Shown: positions 35,573 through 45,152 of the stretch, piece after piece
Position numbering within the stretch: position 1 is the first letter of the stretch
Layout: each line of letters starts with the position of its first letter
Assembly: GCA_024278935.1 (NCBI GenBank)
Contig: JAJRSF010000002.1
Span: 1 to 64,000 of the forward strand
Direction of reading: 5' to 3'
Source: Candidatus Zixiibacteriota bacterium
GTDB lineage: Bacteria; Zixibacteria; MSB-5A5; GN15; FEB-12
Length of the DNA stretch: 64,000 nt
Notes under the pieces: model-generated
Database searches by the model: none
What the model was told of the DNA's origin: nothing
Seen by the model: the letters and a program-made list of their open reading frames with translations, nothing else
Program-made: the position numbers and the translations under genes

Positions 35573-36556
35573 CTATATGTTTTTATACTTAGAACTATCT
35601 AGGTCTTTTAGTCTGCCTGATTGAATTAGTTCGATATATTCTTTTATTCCGTCTCTGACTCTTTTTGTTATTTTAAATTGTAACTGATTTTTTATACGTT
35701 CAAAATTTACTCGGTAATCGCGAGGGTCTTCTTCTTTTGAAACATATATAACATTTTCTTTGAATTCAGGAAGTTCTCTGATAATCATTTCGACTATAGT
35801 TTTTTTCTGATAATTTTCTTGTGTATCGCCAACATTAAAAGCCTTGTGGGAGACAACAGACTTTTCAGACTCGATTGCTTTGATACATGCTTGGGCGATG
35901 TCAGATGTATGGCAGTATGGTCGCCAAAATTGTTCACCGTAGATTTCTAGTTTTCTACCTAAGGTAAGTTCTTTTGTAAATTCATTGACTGTAAGATCAA
36001 GTCTGATACGTGGTGATAAACCATAAGCGGTAGCAAACCGCAGGCAGACCGGAGTAATACTTGAATCTGAATGGTTAAGAAGTTGTTGTTCAAAACCAAC
36101 TTTGAGTTCAGCGTAAAGTGATACCGGGTTTAGTGTCGTCGACTCATCGACATAGCCATCGGGGTCAGGCATCTTGCCATAGTTTGAACAAGTTGAGGCA
36201 AAGACAAACCGACTGACCTTTGCGTTGCGAGCAGCATCTAATAGATTTTGCGAACCAATTTTATTCACCGCAACAGCAAGCTCCGAATTTTTCTTACAGG
36301 CAGGGTCGCCAACGATTGCAGCAAGATGCACGACAGCATCGATAGATTCGACCGCTTGTTTGCAGTCATCGCTGTTTCGGATATCCCCATGTAGAAATTC
36401 AAATTCAGAATTATGCGAGTAACCTGCCAATGCTTGGTCGCCAAAAGAGAGGTTGTCAATTGTACGAACGAAGTAGCCTTGTGCAAGCAGTTGCCCGATG
36501 AGAACTGAACCGATATATCCGGCACCACCGGTAATAAGTATTTTTTGAGGCTTCAT
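35573..36556 (-). CDS. NAD-dependent sugar epimerase/dehydratase (extended SDR)
   Basis: The ATG start gives 327 residues; the frame also opens at a TTG three codons earlier. ILITGGAGYIGSVL binds NAD, VHLAAIVGDP and ASTCSNYG follow, and the Tyr-x-x-x-Lys appears as YAELK. VCLRFATAYG and the Tyr-Cys-His tract in WRPYCHTSDIAQA are typical of sugar epimerases. The next gene is a nucleotidyltransferase, so both likely serve one activated-sugar pathway. Confidence 0.8.
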   Translation of the reverse strand: MKPQKILITGGAGYIGSVLIGQLLAQGYFVRTIDNLSFGDQALAGYSHNSEFEFLHGDIRNSDDCKQAVESIDAVVHLAAIVGDPACKKNSELAVAVNKIGSQNLLDAARNAKVSRFVFASTCSNYGKMPDPDGYVDESTTLNPVSLYAELKVGFEQQLLNHSDSSITPVCLRFATAYGLSPRIRLDLTVNEFTKELTLGRKLEIYGEQFWRPYCHTSDIAQACIKAIESEKSVVSHKAFNVGDTQENYQKKTIVEMIIRELPEFKENVIYVSKEEDPRDYRVNFERIKNQLQFKITKRVRDGIKEYIELIQSGRLKDLDSSKYKNI

Positions 36557-36605
36557 AGAGTTCAAGATAAGAATTTAGGAAGAGAAGTAAAAGAAAAATC
36601 AGAAA

Positions 36606-36634
36606 AAAAGCCGACTATACAATAATCGGCTTTT
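36606..36634 (-). terminator. Intrinsic terminator of the TPR lipoprotein gene
   Basis: AAAAGCCGA (36606-36614) pairs with TCGGCTTTT (36626-36634), preceded on the + strand by extra As that form the minus-strand T run. It is 27 bases past the stop of the TPR gene. Confidence 0.8.
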
Positions 36635-36660
36635 CATATATAATAAATTTCTAACTGTTC

Positions 36661-38850
36661 TTATTTTAAAGCAGCCTTTGCTTCGGTTAAGAATTTACCT
36701 GTCAGACCGAGATCGATTGCTTTATTAAGGTTTTCTTTCCCGGGGGCTGACCATCTTTTTTGGTCTTTACTTTTTAAACATGCCATGCCATATCTGAAAA
36801 ATGGATATGGGTTTACTTTATCACGACGTATTGCTTTCCCCATATCACCACGGCAAAGATCATAGCGACCCATCATATAATAAATATCTGCTAAGTTCAC
36901 GAGATAGTGTATAGCCCCATATCCTTGGAAAACGGCAGTACGAGCCATGTTGGAAGCTCGCTGATAATCAATATCTTTTTCTGCTTTTTCAGCCAGTGCT
37001 TTTGAATAGAGAATCAGATTATGAGGGTCATTTTTATTTACGGCTAAATTTTTCTCAAACAATTCAAATGCTTCGGCAGTCTTACCGGTGCGGAACAGTG
37101 TCTCGGCTTTTAATATCATTACTTCAAGATTATTTGGTTCGACAGCAAAAACTTCGTCAAGTAATTTAAATGACTTATCAAATTCTTTATTTTCTATAGC
37201 AATGGTTGCCATAAGCAGTTTTACATCCGGGTTTGTACTATCTAACATTGCAAGTATTGATTTCAGATCATCGGTTCTCCGAGCAATTTTTAAGATACTG
37301 ACAAGTTCTTTGACAAACAGAATATCGCCCGATGCATATTTATAAAATTGTTTAAACTGCTTGAGACCTTCATCGTATTTTTTATTATAAAAAAGGAATT
37401 TTGTTTTTTGTAAGGCAGTGTACTGATTTTGTTCAAATTGAGGATACATTTCAAAAACAGAAAGAGCTTTTTTATAATTTTCAATTCGTTCAAACAATTT
37501 GACATAATTTTCAAATGCAGGATAATAATTATTATCAAGAGCAATTGCTTTTTGATAATATTCTTCAGCTTTGTCATATTGTCGAACTCCCAGATTGCCC
37601 CATACATCGGCAATACCGGTAATCCAGTCAGCATCACGCTGATGCCCGGCTTCGATATTTTTTAAGTTATTTGCACATTCATCTTTTAGACCAATAACAA
37701 AATTTGTCAGGGCAAGTGTAAATTTGTAATCTTTTCTATTGAGGTATAAACCGGAGATATCATTTAAGAGGCTAATTGTCTGTGGACTTAAATTATTTCG
37801 TGCTGAATGCATGATAATTATGTTTTGAAAAAATTCACCAAACTCTTCTGAATACATGCCTTTTAAAATCTCACTTTCAACAAGCTGTACTGCTTGTTCA
37901 ATAGTTTGCTTATCAGAAACTTTTGCTACCACATAGAGATCATACATTCTGGCACTTAAAGTCTTGGGGGAACCGACAAGATACTCTAAACCAAATTTTC
38001 TAATATTACTTTTATTGTCTACATGCAGTGCTTTAAATAAATGAAGTCCTACTGTAACAATTGGCGGAACCTGCATCTTATCCAATGTTTGGATTATCAT
38101 CCGATTATCAGCATGGTAATTATTTTTTAAAGCTCTCATATACGAAAGATAAACAGACTGTATATCTGTTTTGTTATTCTCAAATAATTTTCTATTGTAT
38201 CCCATTGCAGAATCAATGAGACCTACTGTTTCAAAATAAGTAGCAGCGGCATTGTAGAAGATCGGATCATCGGTGCGATCGGCATCGGCAAGTGATGCTT
38301 CTTTGTTAGCGTCATCATGTAAACCTCGCATATACAAAACAGTTGCGAGCATATAGTGTGCTGCATTTTTATGTGCATAACCTGAATTTACTGCTTGGGT
38401 AAAATAAGTTTCTGCCCGCTTTAAATCACCTAAGTTTTTATATGCTTCGCCTAAGATATATTTTGTATGTGTATTAGCGTGCCAATTTTTATTATAATGC
38501 ACGGCTGCGACAAGAGCTTCATCATAGAAACCTAAATTTTTATACCCATTGTATAATCCTGAAAAGGCATCTTCATGGTCTGTACTCAGAGATAAAATTG
38601 TAAGATATTTTTGGATAGCATCAAAATATTCTAAACGAGCTTCATGTGCTTTTGTAACACCTAATAATCCTAAAGTTGATGCCGGATCGATTTCAAATAT
38701 CTGTGCAAAAGAGGAATCTGCTTTGGCATATTGAAAATCAGCTATTTGTTCGACACCATCTTCGTAAAGAGCTTCTACTTTTTCTTCAGGTGTTTTTGAA
38801 CAACCTGCTACTAAAAAGATAGCAAATGAGAGGAGAATAATTTTTTTCAT
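36661..38850 (-). CDS. Large TPR lipoprotein
   Basis: A 729-residue lipoprotein with the lipobox LVAGC near residue 17, then tetratricopeptide repeats almost end to end (clear units near 100-170, 415-470 and 560-640). TPR lipoproteins anchor multiprotein complexes at the outer membrane, including secretion, wall synthesis or gliding machinery. Nothing in the neighbouring genes specifies which. Ends in GLTGKFLTEAKAALK before a terminator. Confidence 0.75.
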   Translation of the reverse strand: MKKIILLSFAIFLVAGCSKTPEEKVEALYEDGVEQIADFQYAKADSSFAQIFEIDPASTLGLLGVTKAHEARLEYFDAIQKYLTILSLSTDHEDAFSGLYNGYKNLGFYDEALVAAVHYNKNWHANTHTKYILGEAYKNLGDLKRAETYFTQAVNSGYAHKNAAHYMLATVLYMRGLHDDANKEASLADADRTDDPIFYNAAATYFETVGLIDSAMGYNRKLFENNKTDIQSVYLSYMRALKNNYHADNRMIIQTLDKMQVPPIVTVGLHLFKALHVDNKSNIRKFGLEYLVGSPKTLSARMYDLYVVAKVSDKQTIEQAVQLVESEILKGMYSEEFGEFFQNIIIMHSARNNLSPQTISLLNDISGLYLNRKDYKFTLALTNFVIGLKDECANNLKNIEAGHQRDADWITGIADVWGNLGVRQYDKAEEYYQKAIALDNNYYPAFENYVKLFERIENYKKALSVFEMYPQFEQNQYTALQKTKFLFYNKKYDEGLKQFKQFYKYASGDILFVKELVSILKIARRTDDLKSILAMLDSTNPDVKLLMATIAIENKEFDKSFKLLDEVFAVEPNNLEVMILKAETLFRTGKTAEAFELFEKNLAVNKNDPHNLILYSKALAEKAEKDIDYQRASNMARTAVFQGYGAIHYLVNLADIYYMMGRYDLCRGDMGKAIRRDKVNPYPFFRYGMACLKSKDQKRWSAPGKENLNKAIDLGLTGKFLTEAKAALK

Positions 38851-39024
38851 AGAATCCTTAATATATCAAATTTTTTCTTCGTTTTATTGGTATAACTAAT
38901 AGAGCTTTAAGTTATACATTTTTTTTTCTTAGAGAAAGGAATTTTTTTTAATAAAAAACAGCAAAATATGTGCTGAAAACACAAAAAATATTGTGAAAAT
39001 CATTTAACTCGGTTATATTTAAGT

Positions 39025-39750
39025 ATGGCAATTCTTAACTCAAAAGATTTAGTAAAATACTATAGAAAACGAGCTGTTGTAAACGGCGTTTCTATTGAAG
39101 TAAATTCCGGTGAAGTTGTTGGGCTACTTGGACCTAACGGTGCCGGTAAAACAACGACTTTTTATATGATTATCGGCTTTATACGGCCTGATGGCGGCAA
39201 TGTTTATATGGAGCAAAAAGAAATCAGCTACCTTCCTATGTATAAAAGAGCATCAGAAGGCATCGGCTATCTTGCTCAGGAAGCATCAGTTTTCAGAAAA
39301 ATGACAGTTGAAGATAATATTATGTCTGTCTTGCAATATCGTAAATTAAGCCGAAAACAGCGAAAAATTCGGTTAGAAGAGCTTCTTGAGGAGCTGGATA
39401 TTGCTCATTTACGCAAAAGTAAAGCATATACGCTTTCCGGCGGTGAAAGAAGACGGGTCGAAATAACCAGAGCTTTGGTAAATGAACCAAAATTTATCCT
39501 TCTCGATGAGCCGTTTGCCGGGATTGACCCAATTGCGGTTGAAGATATTCAGAAAAATATCTCCAGACTTGTTGAAAAAGGGCTTGGGGTATTGATAACC
39601 GACCATAATGTTCGAGAGACTCTATCAATTTGTAATCGTGCTTATATAATGTGTGACGGCAAAATTTTGAAATCCGGCGATTCTGAGTATTTAGCAAATG
39701 ATGATGAAGCCAAAAAGATTTATTTAGGTGAAAAATTTAAACTGAACTAA
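39025..39750 (+). CDS. lptB: LPS export ABC transporter ATPase LptB
   Basis: The cytoplasmic ATPase that powers extraction of lipopolysaccharide from the inner membrane with LptF, LptG and LptC. It shows Walker A GPNGAGKTT, the signature LSGGERRRVEI, Walker B FILLDEPFAGIDP, and a switch His in LITDHNVRET; 241 residues is normal. It heads the conserved order lptB-rpoN-hpf, supporting the assignment and showing that the organism is diderm. Confidence 0.93.
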   Translation: MAILNSKDLVKYYRKRAVVNGVSIEVNSGEVVGLLGPNGAGKTTTFYMIIGFIRPDGGNVYMEQKEISYLPMYKRASEGIGYLAQEASVFRKMTVEDNIMSVLQYRKLSRKQRKIRLEELLEELDIAHLRKSKAYTLSGGERRRVEITRALVNEPKFILLDEPFAGIDPIAVEDIQKNISRLVEKGLGVLITDHNVRETLSICNRAYIMCDGKILKSGDSEYLANDDEAKKIYLGEKFKLN

Positions 39751-39873
39751 GAGCAACTGTGTAAATAATGAACGGAATGGCAACTCGAAGTAAATCGACT
39801 TACTATTTGTCCGATAAAGCTAATAGAAATGGCAATATCGACAAACCTCTAAAGAATAATTGAGTAGAAAATT

Positions 39874-41283
39874 ATGAAATTAGGACTACATCAAAGACTT
39901 TCGGTAACTTTAGCACCGCAATTGATACAATCTTTAAAGATGCTCCAAATGCCGGTATTAAAGCTTGAACAGACTATCAGACATGAGCTCTCGACAAATC
40001 CGCTTCTGGAAGAAATCGAAGATGTTGAGTCAGAAGAAAAAGATGCTGATTCTGAGCTTGAATTAACCGAAGAAAAGACTGACGAAGAAAAAGCTGACGA
40101 ATGGGAAGATTATCTTTTTAACAACGACGATGATGGCTATAAAGTCAAAGAACCTGTTGAACAACGTGAAGAACGTTTTGAAGGTCCCGGTACATCTGCG
40201 ATAAATTTATATACTCACTTAAACGAACAACTTTCACTTTTAAAACTTTCTGAAGAAGGACATCTGATTGGTGAATATGTCATTGGTAATATTTCCCCTG
40301 AAGGATATTTATCTATCTCTGTTGCTGAAATGGCAGAGGAGCTTGATTTAGATGCTGAAAAGATTGATGCAATTCTCAAATTAGTTCAGCGGTTTGATCC
40401 TCTTGGAATCGGTTCCAGAGATCTACGAGAATCTTTAATGATTCAGCTTGAAGAAAAAGAACTACAAAACTCGCTCGCCTATCGTATAGTTAAAGAACAT
40501 ATAAATGAGTTAGACCGTAAATCGATTTTACACATAGCCAAGTTCATGTCGGTTTCTGCTGAAAAAGCACAAGCTGCAATGGAGGTTATCAAAGGTCTTA
40601 CACCTACGCCTACCCATGGTCGCTTTGACAATGGTGCTATGCCGGTTATCCCGGATTTGGTCGTTGAACGTGTTGGTGATGAATATGTTGTTTTTCATAA
40701 TGATGCTTATGTTCCAAGATTACGAATTAATGCCAACTATAAAGAACTCATGAAACGCGGTAATAGTTCCACCAAAGGAACCAAAGATTATGTTCGTCAA
40801 AAATTAGAACAAGCTCGGTGGCTTCTTAACTCTATCAACCAAAGACGTTCTACTATGATTCGGGTCATGGAAGCTATTATTGAAAAGCAAAAAGATTTCT
40901 TTGAACGTGGGCAGGAATTTATTAAACCGATGATTATGGAAGACATAGCTCAAGCTGTTGAAATGAATGTTGCTACTATCAGTAGAGTCTCAAACAGTAA
41001 GTATGTGCAGACTCCTCTTGGTGTTTTTGAAATCAAATATTTCTTTAATTCCGGTATCGCCAAAGCTGATGGTGAGAATATGGCAAAACGTCAGGTGAAA
41101 CAACGTATTGAAGAAATTATTAAAGCAGAACCGATGGAGAAGCCTCATTCTGATCAGGAAATTTTCAGGTTGCTCAATAAAGAAGGCATCACTCTCGCCA
41201 GAAGAACTGTGACAAAATACAGAGAAGAACTTAAACTTCCTCCTGCAAGACTGAGAAAACGTGTACCATCGAGCAGTAAATAA
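39874..41283 (+). CDS. rpoN: RNA polymerase sigma-54 factor RpoN
   Basis: Sigma-54 recognises -24/-12 promoters and needs an AAA+ activator. The glutamine/leucine-rich region I (LHQRLSVTLAPQLIQSLKMLQ) interacts with activators. An acidic region II follows to about 100, then the core-binding domain. A helix-turn-helix lies around PHSDQEIFRLL, and the RpoN box ARRTVTKYREEL reads -24. Its 469 residues match the family. The only plausible intergenic frame upstream is a 31-codon one without a ribosome-binding site. Confidence 0.94.
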   Translation: MKLGLHQRLSVTLAPQLIQSLKMLQMPVLKLEQTIRHELSTNPLLEEIEDVESEEKDADSELELTEEKTDEEKADEWEDYLFNNDDDGYKVKEPVEQREERFEGPGTSAINLYTHLNEQLSLLKLSEEGHLIGEYVIGNISPEGYLSISVAEMAEELDLDAEKIDAILKLVQRFDPLGIGSRDLRESLMIQLEEKELQNSLAYRIVKEHINELDRKSILHIAKFMSVSAEKAQAAMEVIKGLTPTPTHGRFDNGAMPVIPDLVVERVGDEYVVFHNDAYVPRLRINANYKELMKRGNSSTKGTKDYVRQKLEQARWLLNSINQRRSTMIRVMEAIIEKQKDFFERGQEFIKPMIMEDIAQAVEMNVATISRVSNSKYVQTPLGVFEIKYFFNSGIAKADGENMAKRQVKQRIEEIIKAEPMEKPHSDQEIFRLLNKEGITLARRTVTKYREELKLPPARLRKRVPSSSK

Positions 41284-41489
41284 AGTTATATTATAGGAAG
41301 ATAATTGTAACTGAACGCACAGAAAAAAATCATGGAAGATAGAATTAGAAAAAATAATCAGGACAGTTTATATATCAAAAGATATTTCATAGCAATAACA
41401 TCTTTGCGTTCCCATTGTAATAAATCATTTCATATAGATTTATTCATTAACCTTCAAATTAATGAATGCATGGAAAGGAGTATGTAACC

Positions 41490-41849
41490 ATGCAAAAAAA
41501 GATATCCGCACGTCACTTTGATTTAACAGAAGATCTAAGAGAAATCGCTGAAGCCGAAATGGACGGTCTCACCAAGTATTACGATAATATAATTTCAGCC
41601 GATCTTGTTTTGGACACAGAAAAGCACCGTCGCTTAGCTGAATTAAAAATTACCGTCTACAACCAAACTATCGCAGGTTCAGGTGAAAGCGATGATATGG
41701 TCAATTCGATTTCTACCGCAGTTGATAAAGTTCGTACCCAACTGCTGAAGTACAAAGGAAAACAAAAAGACAAAAGACCAGATGAAATCACTGAAACAAA
41801 AGTTGCTGCCACTAAACCAAGCACCAATGATGAAGATTTAGATATCTAA
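41490..41849 (+). CDS. hpf: Ribosome hibernation promoting factor, short form
   Basis: A 119-residue protein of the HPF/RaiA family that binds the 30S A/P sites and silences ribosomes in slow growth. The start MQKKISARHFDL is chosen because GGAAAGGAG lies upstream; a longer frame would begin within that signal. The core has EIAEAEMDGLTKYYDNI and ADLVLD. No C-terminal dimerisation domain of the long form is present. Third gene of the lptB-rpoN-hpf set, as in many proteobacteria. Confidence 0.88.
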   Translation: MQKKISARHFDLTEDLREIAEAEMDGLTKYYDNIISADLVLDTEKHRRLAELKITVYNQTIAGSGESDDMVNSISTAVDKVRTQLLKYKGKQKDKRPDEITETKVAATKPSTNDEDLDI

Positions 41850-41873
41850 AAATCAATACCGCACTAAATTTTG

Positions 41874-41900
41874 AAAAGCCCACTTCTTGTGGGCTTTTTT
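41874..41900 (+). terminator. Intrinsic terminator after hpf
   Basis: AAAAGCCCAC and GTGGGCTTTT form a 10-bp perfect stem with a five-base loop, ending in a run of Ts. Confidence 0.9.
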
Positions 41901-41911
41901 GTAGTTTTTTT

Positions 41912-41945
41912 GGAAGGTCTCAAAAGCGAAACCTGCCCTACTAAT
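41912..41945. repeat. Palindromic repeat with CTGCCCTACTA tail (copy B)
   Basis: GGAAGGTCTCAAAAGCGAAACCTGCC followed by CTACTAA. It is close to copy C at 45075, with mismatches in the arms that weaken the stem. It lies just after the hpf terminator. Confidence 0.5.
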
Positions 41946-41971
41946 TGTTACCTATCACTATTTACATTATA

Positions 41972-42003
41972 GTTTATTTAGATGATGGTTTATTTAGATG
42001 ATG
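41972..42003. repeat. 16-bp tandem direct repeat
   Basis: GTTTATTTAGATGATG is present twice in a row and a third partial unit (GTTTATG) follows. It lies in the 437-base gap after hpf. The rest of the gap, 42010-42286, shows no gene or strong signal. Confidence 0.8.
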
Positions 42004-42286
42004 GTTTATGTACATATTGGTACGTTGGATATTCTTGTCCGACAAATTAAGCGCTGTCAGGCGTCCCCGTCTAACAGCTTATAAAAAATAATTCGGATTT
42101 ATTTTTGCAATATGAGCAATTTAATTCATACTATCCTGATTCAACCTATCTTCTTTTCAACTGAGACCCTATAAGTTTAACCAATGCCTCTCAACAACTT
42201 ACATAATTAAATTTATTCAAATCTCAAGTTGGCACACAATTCTCTATATAGCTTATTTGAATAAGTAATTTTAATAGGATGATTAT

Positions 42287-42739
42287 ATGTTAGTTTTAGA
42301 TTTTACATATATAACTTTGGTGCTGATGTTGAGTGCGTCGCTTTTTTTCCTGATGGTCGGTATCCGTTCGCTCAAACGAGATTGCTATGAAGGATTGCTC
42401 TTTGTAGCCTTGTCCGCATTTTTTGCAGTCGCACATTTTTTCTATCTGTTTAATATTCCAATAGATTCTCCACTCTCATTTATTTTCACTAGAGGTGATC
42501 TCTGGGTATGGCTGACAATTTTATTTTCTCCCGCACTTATAATTCTATTTATATCTTTTGGGTTGGTGAATTTTTTCCTAGACTATTTTAGATACGGGCT
42601 TATAAAAATATTTTTTGGTCTCACGCTATTGTGTTATGTCTTTATGCTTGGGGATGCATGGGCGTTTGATATACGCGGAATTATTACGATTTTGTTTGGG
42701 CTTATCTGGTTTGAAGTTGAGATGAAAACAGCAACATAA
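42287..42739 (+). CDS. Small polytopic membrane protein of unknown function
   Basis: A 150-residue, highly hydrophobic protein with about five membrane helices (for example YITLVLMLSASLFFLMVGI and FSPALIILFISFGLVNFFL) and short basic loops (RSLKRD). No family was recognised. There is no strong ribosome-binding site. It ends one base from the convergent EamA transporter. The membrane pattern makes a real gene likely but is the only evidence. Confidence 0.5.
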   Translation: MLVLDFTYITLVLMLSASLFFLMVGIRSLKRDCYEGLLFVALSAFFAVAHFFYLFNIPIDSPLSFIFTRGDLWVWLTILFSPALIILFISFGLVNFFLDYFRYGLIKIFFGLTLLCYVFMLGDAWAFDIRGIITILFGLIWFEVEMKTAT

Positions 42740-42740
42740 A

Positions 42741-43664
42741 TTATGATGTAAGCATCAGCAGAGCAATTCCACCAACAGCTATAAGAGTTCCAATGATAAT
42801 CCGAAATGACAATTTCTCTTTATACAAGACTCGTGTCATAGGCAACAGCCATATCGGAGTAGTTGAATTTAGTGTTGCAGCAATTCCTGCCGCAATATAT
42901 TTGACTGCCAACAGTGACATCCATACTCCCATAAACGGACCAAAAACAGCTCCGCCAAAAGCATAACCCATCGCTTTTTTATTTTTCAAAGCCATAACAG
43001 TTTCTTTGAGTTGTCCACGAAATGCGGCAAGAATCCAAATTCCCCCTAAGGAAACAAGCATCCGAATAAAAGATGCTTCCATCGGTGGGATCTCATCACC
43101 AACGTTCAGCATAGCATGTTTGGCTAGGACAAGTCCAGTTGCCTGACCAAAAGCAGCAATGACTCCGAGCATGACACCCCTGCGAAGTGAACCGCTATCG
43201 GGATGGTTGTCGTGCAATTTATTATTGCGATATTTTCTTTCAGATACAACCCATCCGATTCCACCCATGGTAAGAGAGATACCAAACATATCAAGCAGTT
43301 CTAATTTCTCACCTAAAAACAGCCATGCAATAATTGTTGCGATGACCGGTGCTAATGAATACAGGAGTGAAGTCAGCCGAGGACCTATCATGACCATCGC
43401 TTTAAATCCGGCACCATCGCCGATTACCAAACCGATAATTCCTGAAAGACCTAACCAAAGAACATGCTCAAATGTTAACTGGTCGGGAATGAGCTGACCT
43501 TTAAACACGAGAAGGACTACGACATAAATAGAAACCGCCATCAGCAAGCGGATATTATTGACTTTAAACGAGCCAATCAGTTTTCCAGCTTCTGAAAAGA
43601 ATAGCGATGTAAACGCCCAGCAAAATGCCGTCGTTAAGGCAGCGGCTTCTCCGATAAATTCCAT
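42741..43664 (-). CDS. EamA-family (DMT) transporter
   Basis: A 307-residue inner-membrane protein with ten predicted helices in two five-helix repeats. Each EamA domain ends with the usual signature, here APVIATIIAWLFLGEKLELLDMFGISLTMGGIGWV and TTPIWLLPMTRVLYKEKLSFRIIIGTLIAVGGIAL (each cut by intervening loops). Family members export amino acids, nucleosides or drugs. Substrate unknown. Confidence 0.85.
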   Translation of the reverse strand: MEFIGEAAALTTAFCWAFTSLFFSEAGKLIGSFKVNNIRLLMAVSIYVVVLLVFKGQLIPDQLTFEHVLWLGLSGIIGLVIGDGAGFKAMVMIGPRLTSLLYSLAPVIATIIAWLFLGEKLELLDMFGISLTMGGIGWVVSERKYRNNKLHDNHPDSGSLRRGVMLGVIAAFGQATGLVLAKHAMLNVGDEIPPMEASFIRMLVSLGGIWILAAFRGQLKETVMALKNKKAMGYAFGGAVFGPFMGVWMSLLAVKYIAAGIAATLNSTTPIWLLPMTRVLYKEKLSFRIIIGTLIAVGGIALLMLTS

Positions 43665-43869
43665 TCAGCGAATATACGTATGAGTCGACAAAAGAGCAAA
43701 TCGGAATATAGTGGATTAAAAGAAAAATGGAGTGGTGCCATCGATTGGCTTTAATTGGAACATCTAGCACTATCTCTATAATTTATTCTTATCAATTGAC
43801 ATGTAGTTCTATCTCTCTTATTCTTAATATAATATAAATTTTTATAATGTATAGAATTGGAGAGATTCT

Positions 43870-45069
43870 ATGTTTAAAAATATTTTAATTACTTGTCTAT
43901 CAGTTATTATATTTATAGCACCAACGATATATTCCGGCACTTCAGATCGCACTCTACTTTATTTAAATATTATAAACTCACCTCGTGCTGTTGGCATGGG
44001 TGGAGCGTCGGTAAATCTTGTAGATGCTCAATCAGCACTTTATAATCCTGGTGCATATGGGCTTTTTTCTTTAAATAGTAATTTTTCTTTTTCTTTACCT
44101 AATAGCACAAAATGGCTCCCTCAACTAGCTGACGATCTTCTATTAAAAACCTGGTCGATTGGTGGAGGATACTCTAAAACTCATAGCAATAATTTCCGCT
44201 ATTCAATTGGGTTGGCGTATTCAAAGAGAATATTTGATTATGGAGTCTATTCTATAACTGATCCAGACGGTAACCGATTACCACCTTTTAATCCAATTGA
44301 TAAAGCAGATTATTTCACAATTGCAATTGGAATAGAATATAAAATTCGAATTGGAATTGGATACACTCTAAAGAAATATTATTCAGATGATCAATTGATC
44401 TTTGTTGGAGATCCATTACCTTCGACAGAGACAACTGGAGATACTTATGATTTTGGTTTGTTGCTTGAATACGATCTTTTTCAAACAGCAGATTTATACG
44501 ATAATGATATGCACTTGGAAGTGACACCATCATTTGCTTTAGTTAAATTAAACTTGGGAGATCCACTTGTTACTTCAGCTTTTCGTCAAACGGGCTATGT
44601 TGCGAGACTCCAAAGGACAGGATTTGGTTTAAATATAAGCCTCAAACAAAACTCAAAGCATATTATGAAGATTAAAATTGTTTATGAAAAAGAAAAAGAC
44701 CTTGTAGATAATAATTATTATTTTAGCGAAACTGGAGCATCTGAAATTATACCAAAAATAAATCGCAGAGGTATTGAAATTGGAATCTTTGATGCAATCT
44801 ATTTTCGTACAGGTGAATTAAAGGATGAAAATTCGCAACCAATTATTGGCGTTAATACTAGTGATTATTTCTATTCTAGCAACGGGTTTGGATTTAGTTT
44901 GCGTGGATTGCTTACAGCTTTTTCAAACGGAAGTACGGATAATAAAGTAAGAGATGCTATGGGATATATTCTTAAAAATATTGATGTGAAGTTTGACTGG
45001 GCAAAAATAAGTGAGAATAGCTCTCCCTTGAATAAGACTAAATTTATGAAACTAAGTATTACGATATAA
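43870..45069 (+). CDS. PorV/PorQ-like outer-membrane protein (FadL-like fold)
   Basis: A 399-residue protein with a signal peptide ending IYSGT. The first mature segment NIINSPRAVGMGGASVNLVDAQSALYNPGA is the hallmark of PorV/PorQ and UPF0164 proteins. A series of alternating hydrophobic/aromatic strands suits a 14-strand FadL-like barrel. In FCB-group bacteria such proteins support type IX secretion or surface attachment. This fits the sorting domain on the first gene of the window, but no T9SS core gene is seen. Confidence 0.65.
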   Translation: MFKNILITCLSVIIFIAPTIYSGTSDRTLLYLNIINSPRAVGMGGASVNLVDAQSALYNPGAYGLFSLNSNFSFSLPNSTKWLPQLADDLLLKTWSIGGGYSKTHSNNFRYSIGLAYSKRIFDYGVYSITDPDGNRLPPFNPIDKADYFTIAIGIEYKIRIGIGYTLKKYYSDDQLIFVGDPLPSTETTGDTYDFGLLLEYDLFQTADLYDNDMHLEVTPSFALVKLNLGDPLVTSAFRQTGYVARLQRTGFGLNISLKQNSKHIMKIKIVYEKEKDLVDNNYYFSETGASEIIPKINRRGIEIGIFDAIYFRTGELKDENSQPIIGVNTSDYFYSSNGFGFSLRGLLTAFSNGSTDNKVRDAMGYILKNIDVKFDWAKISENSSPLNKTKFMKLSITI

Positions 45070-45074
45070 AAAAA

Positions 45075-45141
45075 GGCAGGTCTCAAAATCGAGACCTGCC
45101 CTACTACTATCTTAACGGAACAGGCAAGCCTGCTCCCTACA
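45075..45141. repeat. Palindromic repeat pair with CTGCCCTACTA tail (copy C)
   Basis: GGCAGGTCTC and GAGACCTGCC form a 10-bp perfect stem followed by CTACTACTA. A second hairpin, CAGGCAAGCCTG inside GGAA...TCCC, follows at 45116-45138. They fill the gap between the convergent PorV-like gene and gyrA and may also end both transcripts. Confidence 0.65.
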
Positions 45142-45152
45142 AATCACATATT

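Noticed and set aside
39768-39863. A 31-codon gene between lptB and rpoN
   Set aside because: No ribosome-binding site and no recognisable sequence; such a short frame is likely chance.
42230-42246. Sigma-54 promoter (TGGCAC start) before the small membrane protein
   Set aside because: The GG is not followed by GC at the required ten-base distance; the -12 half is absent.
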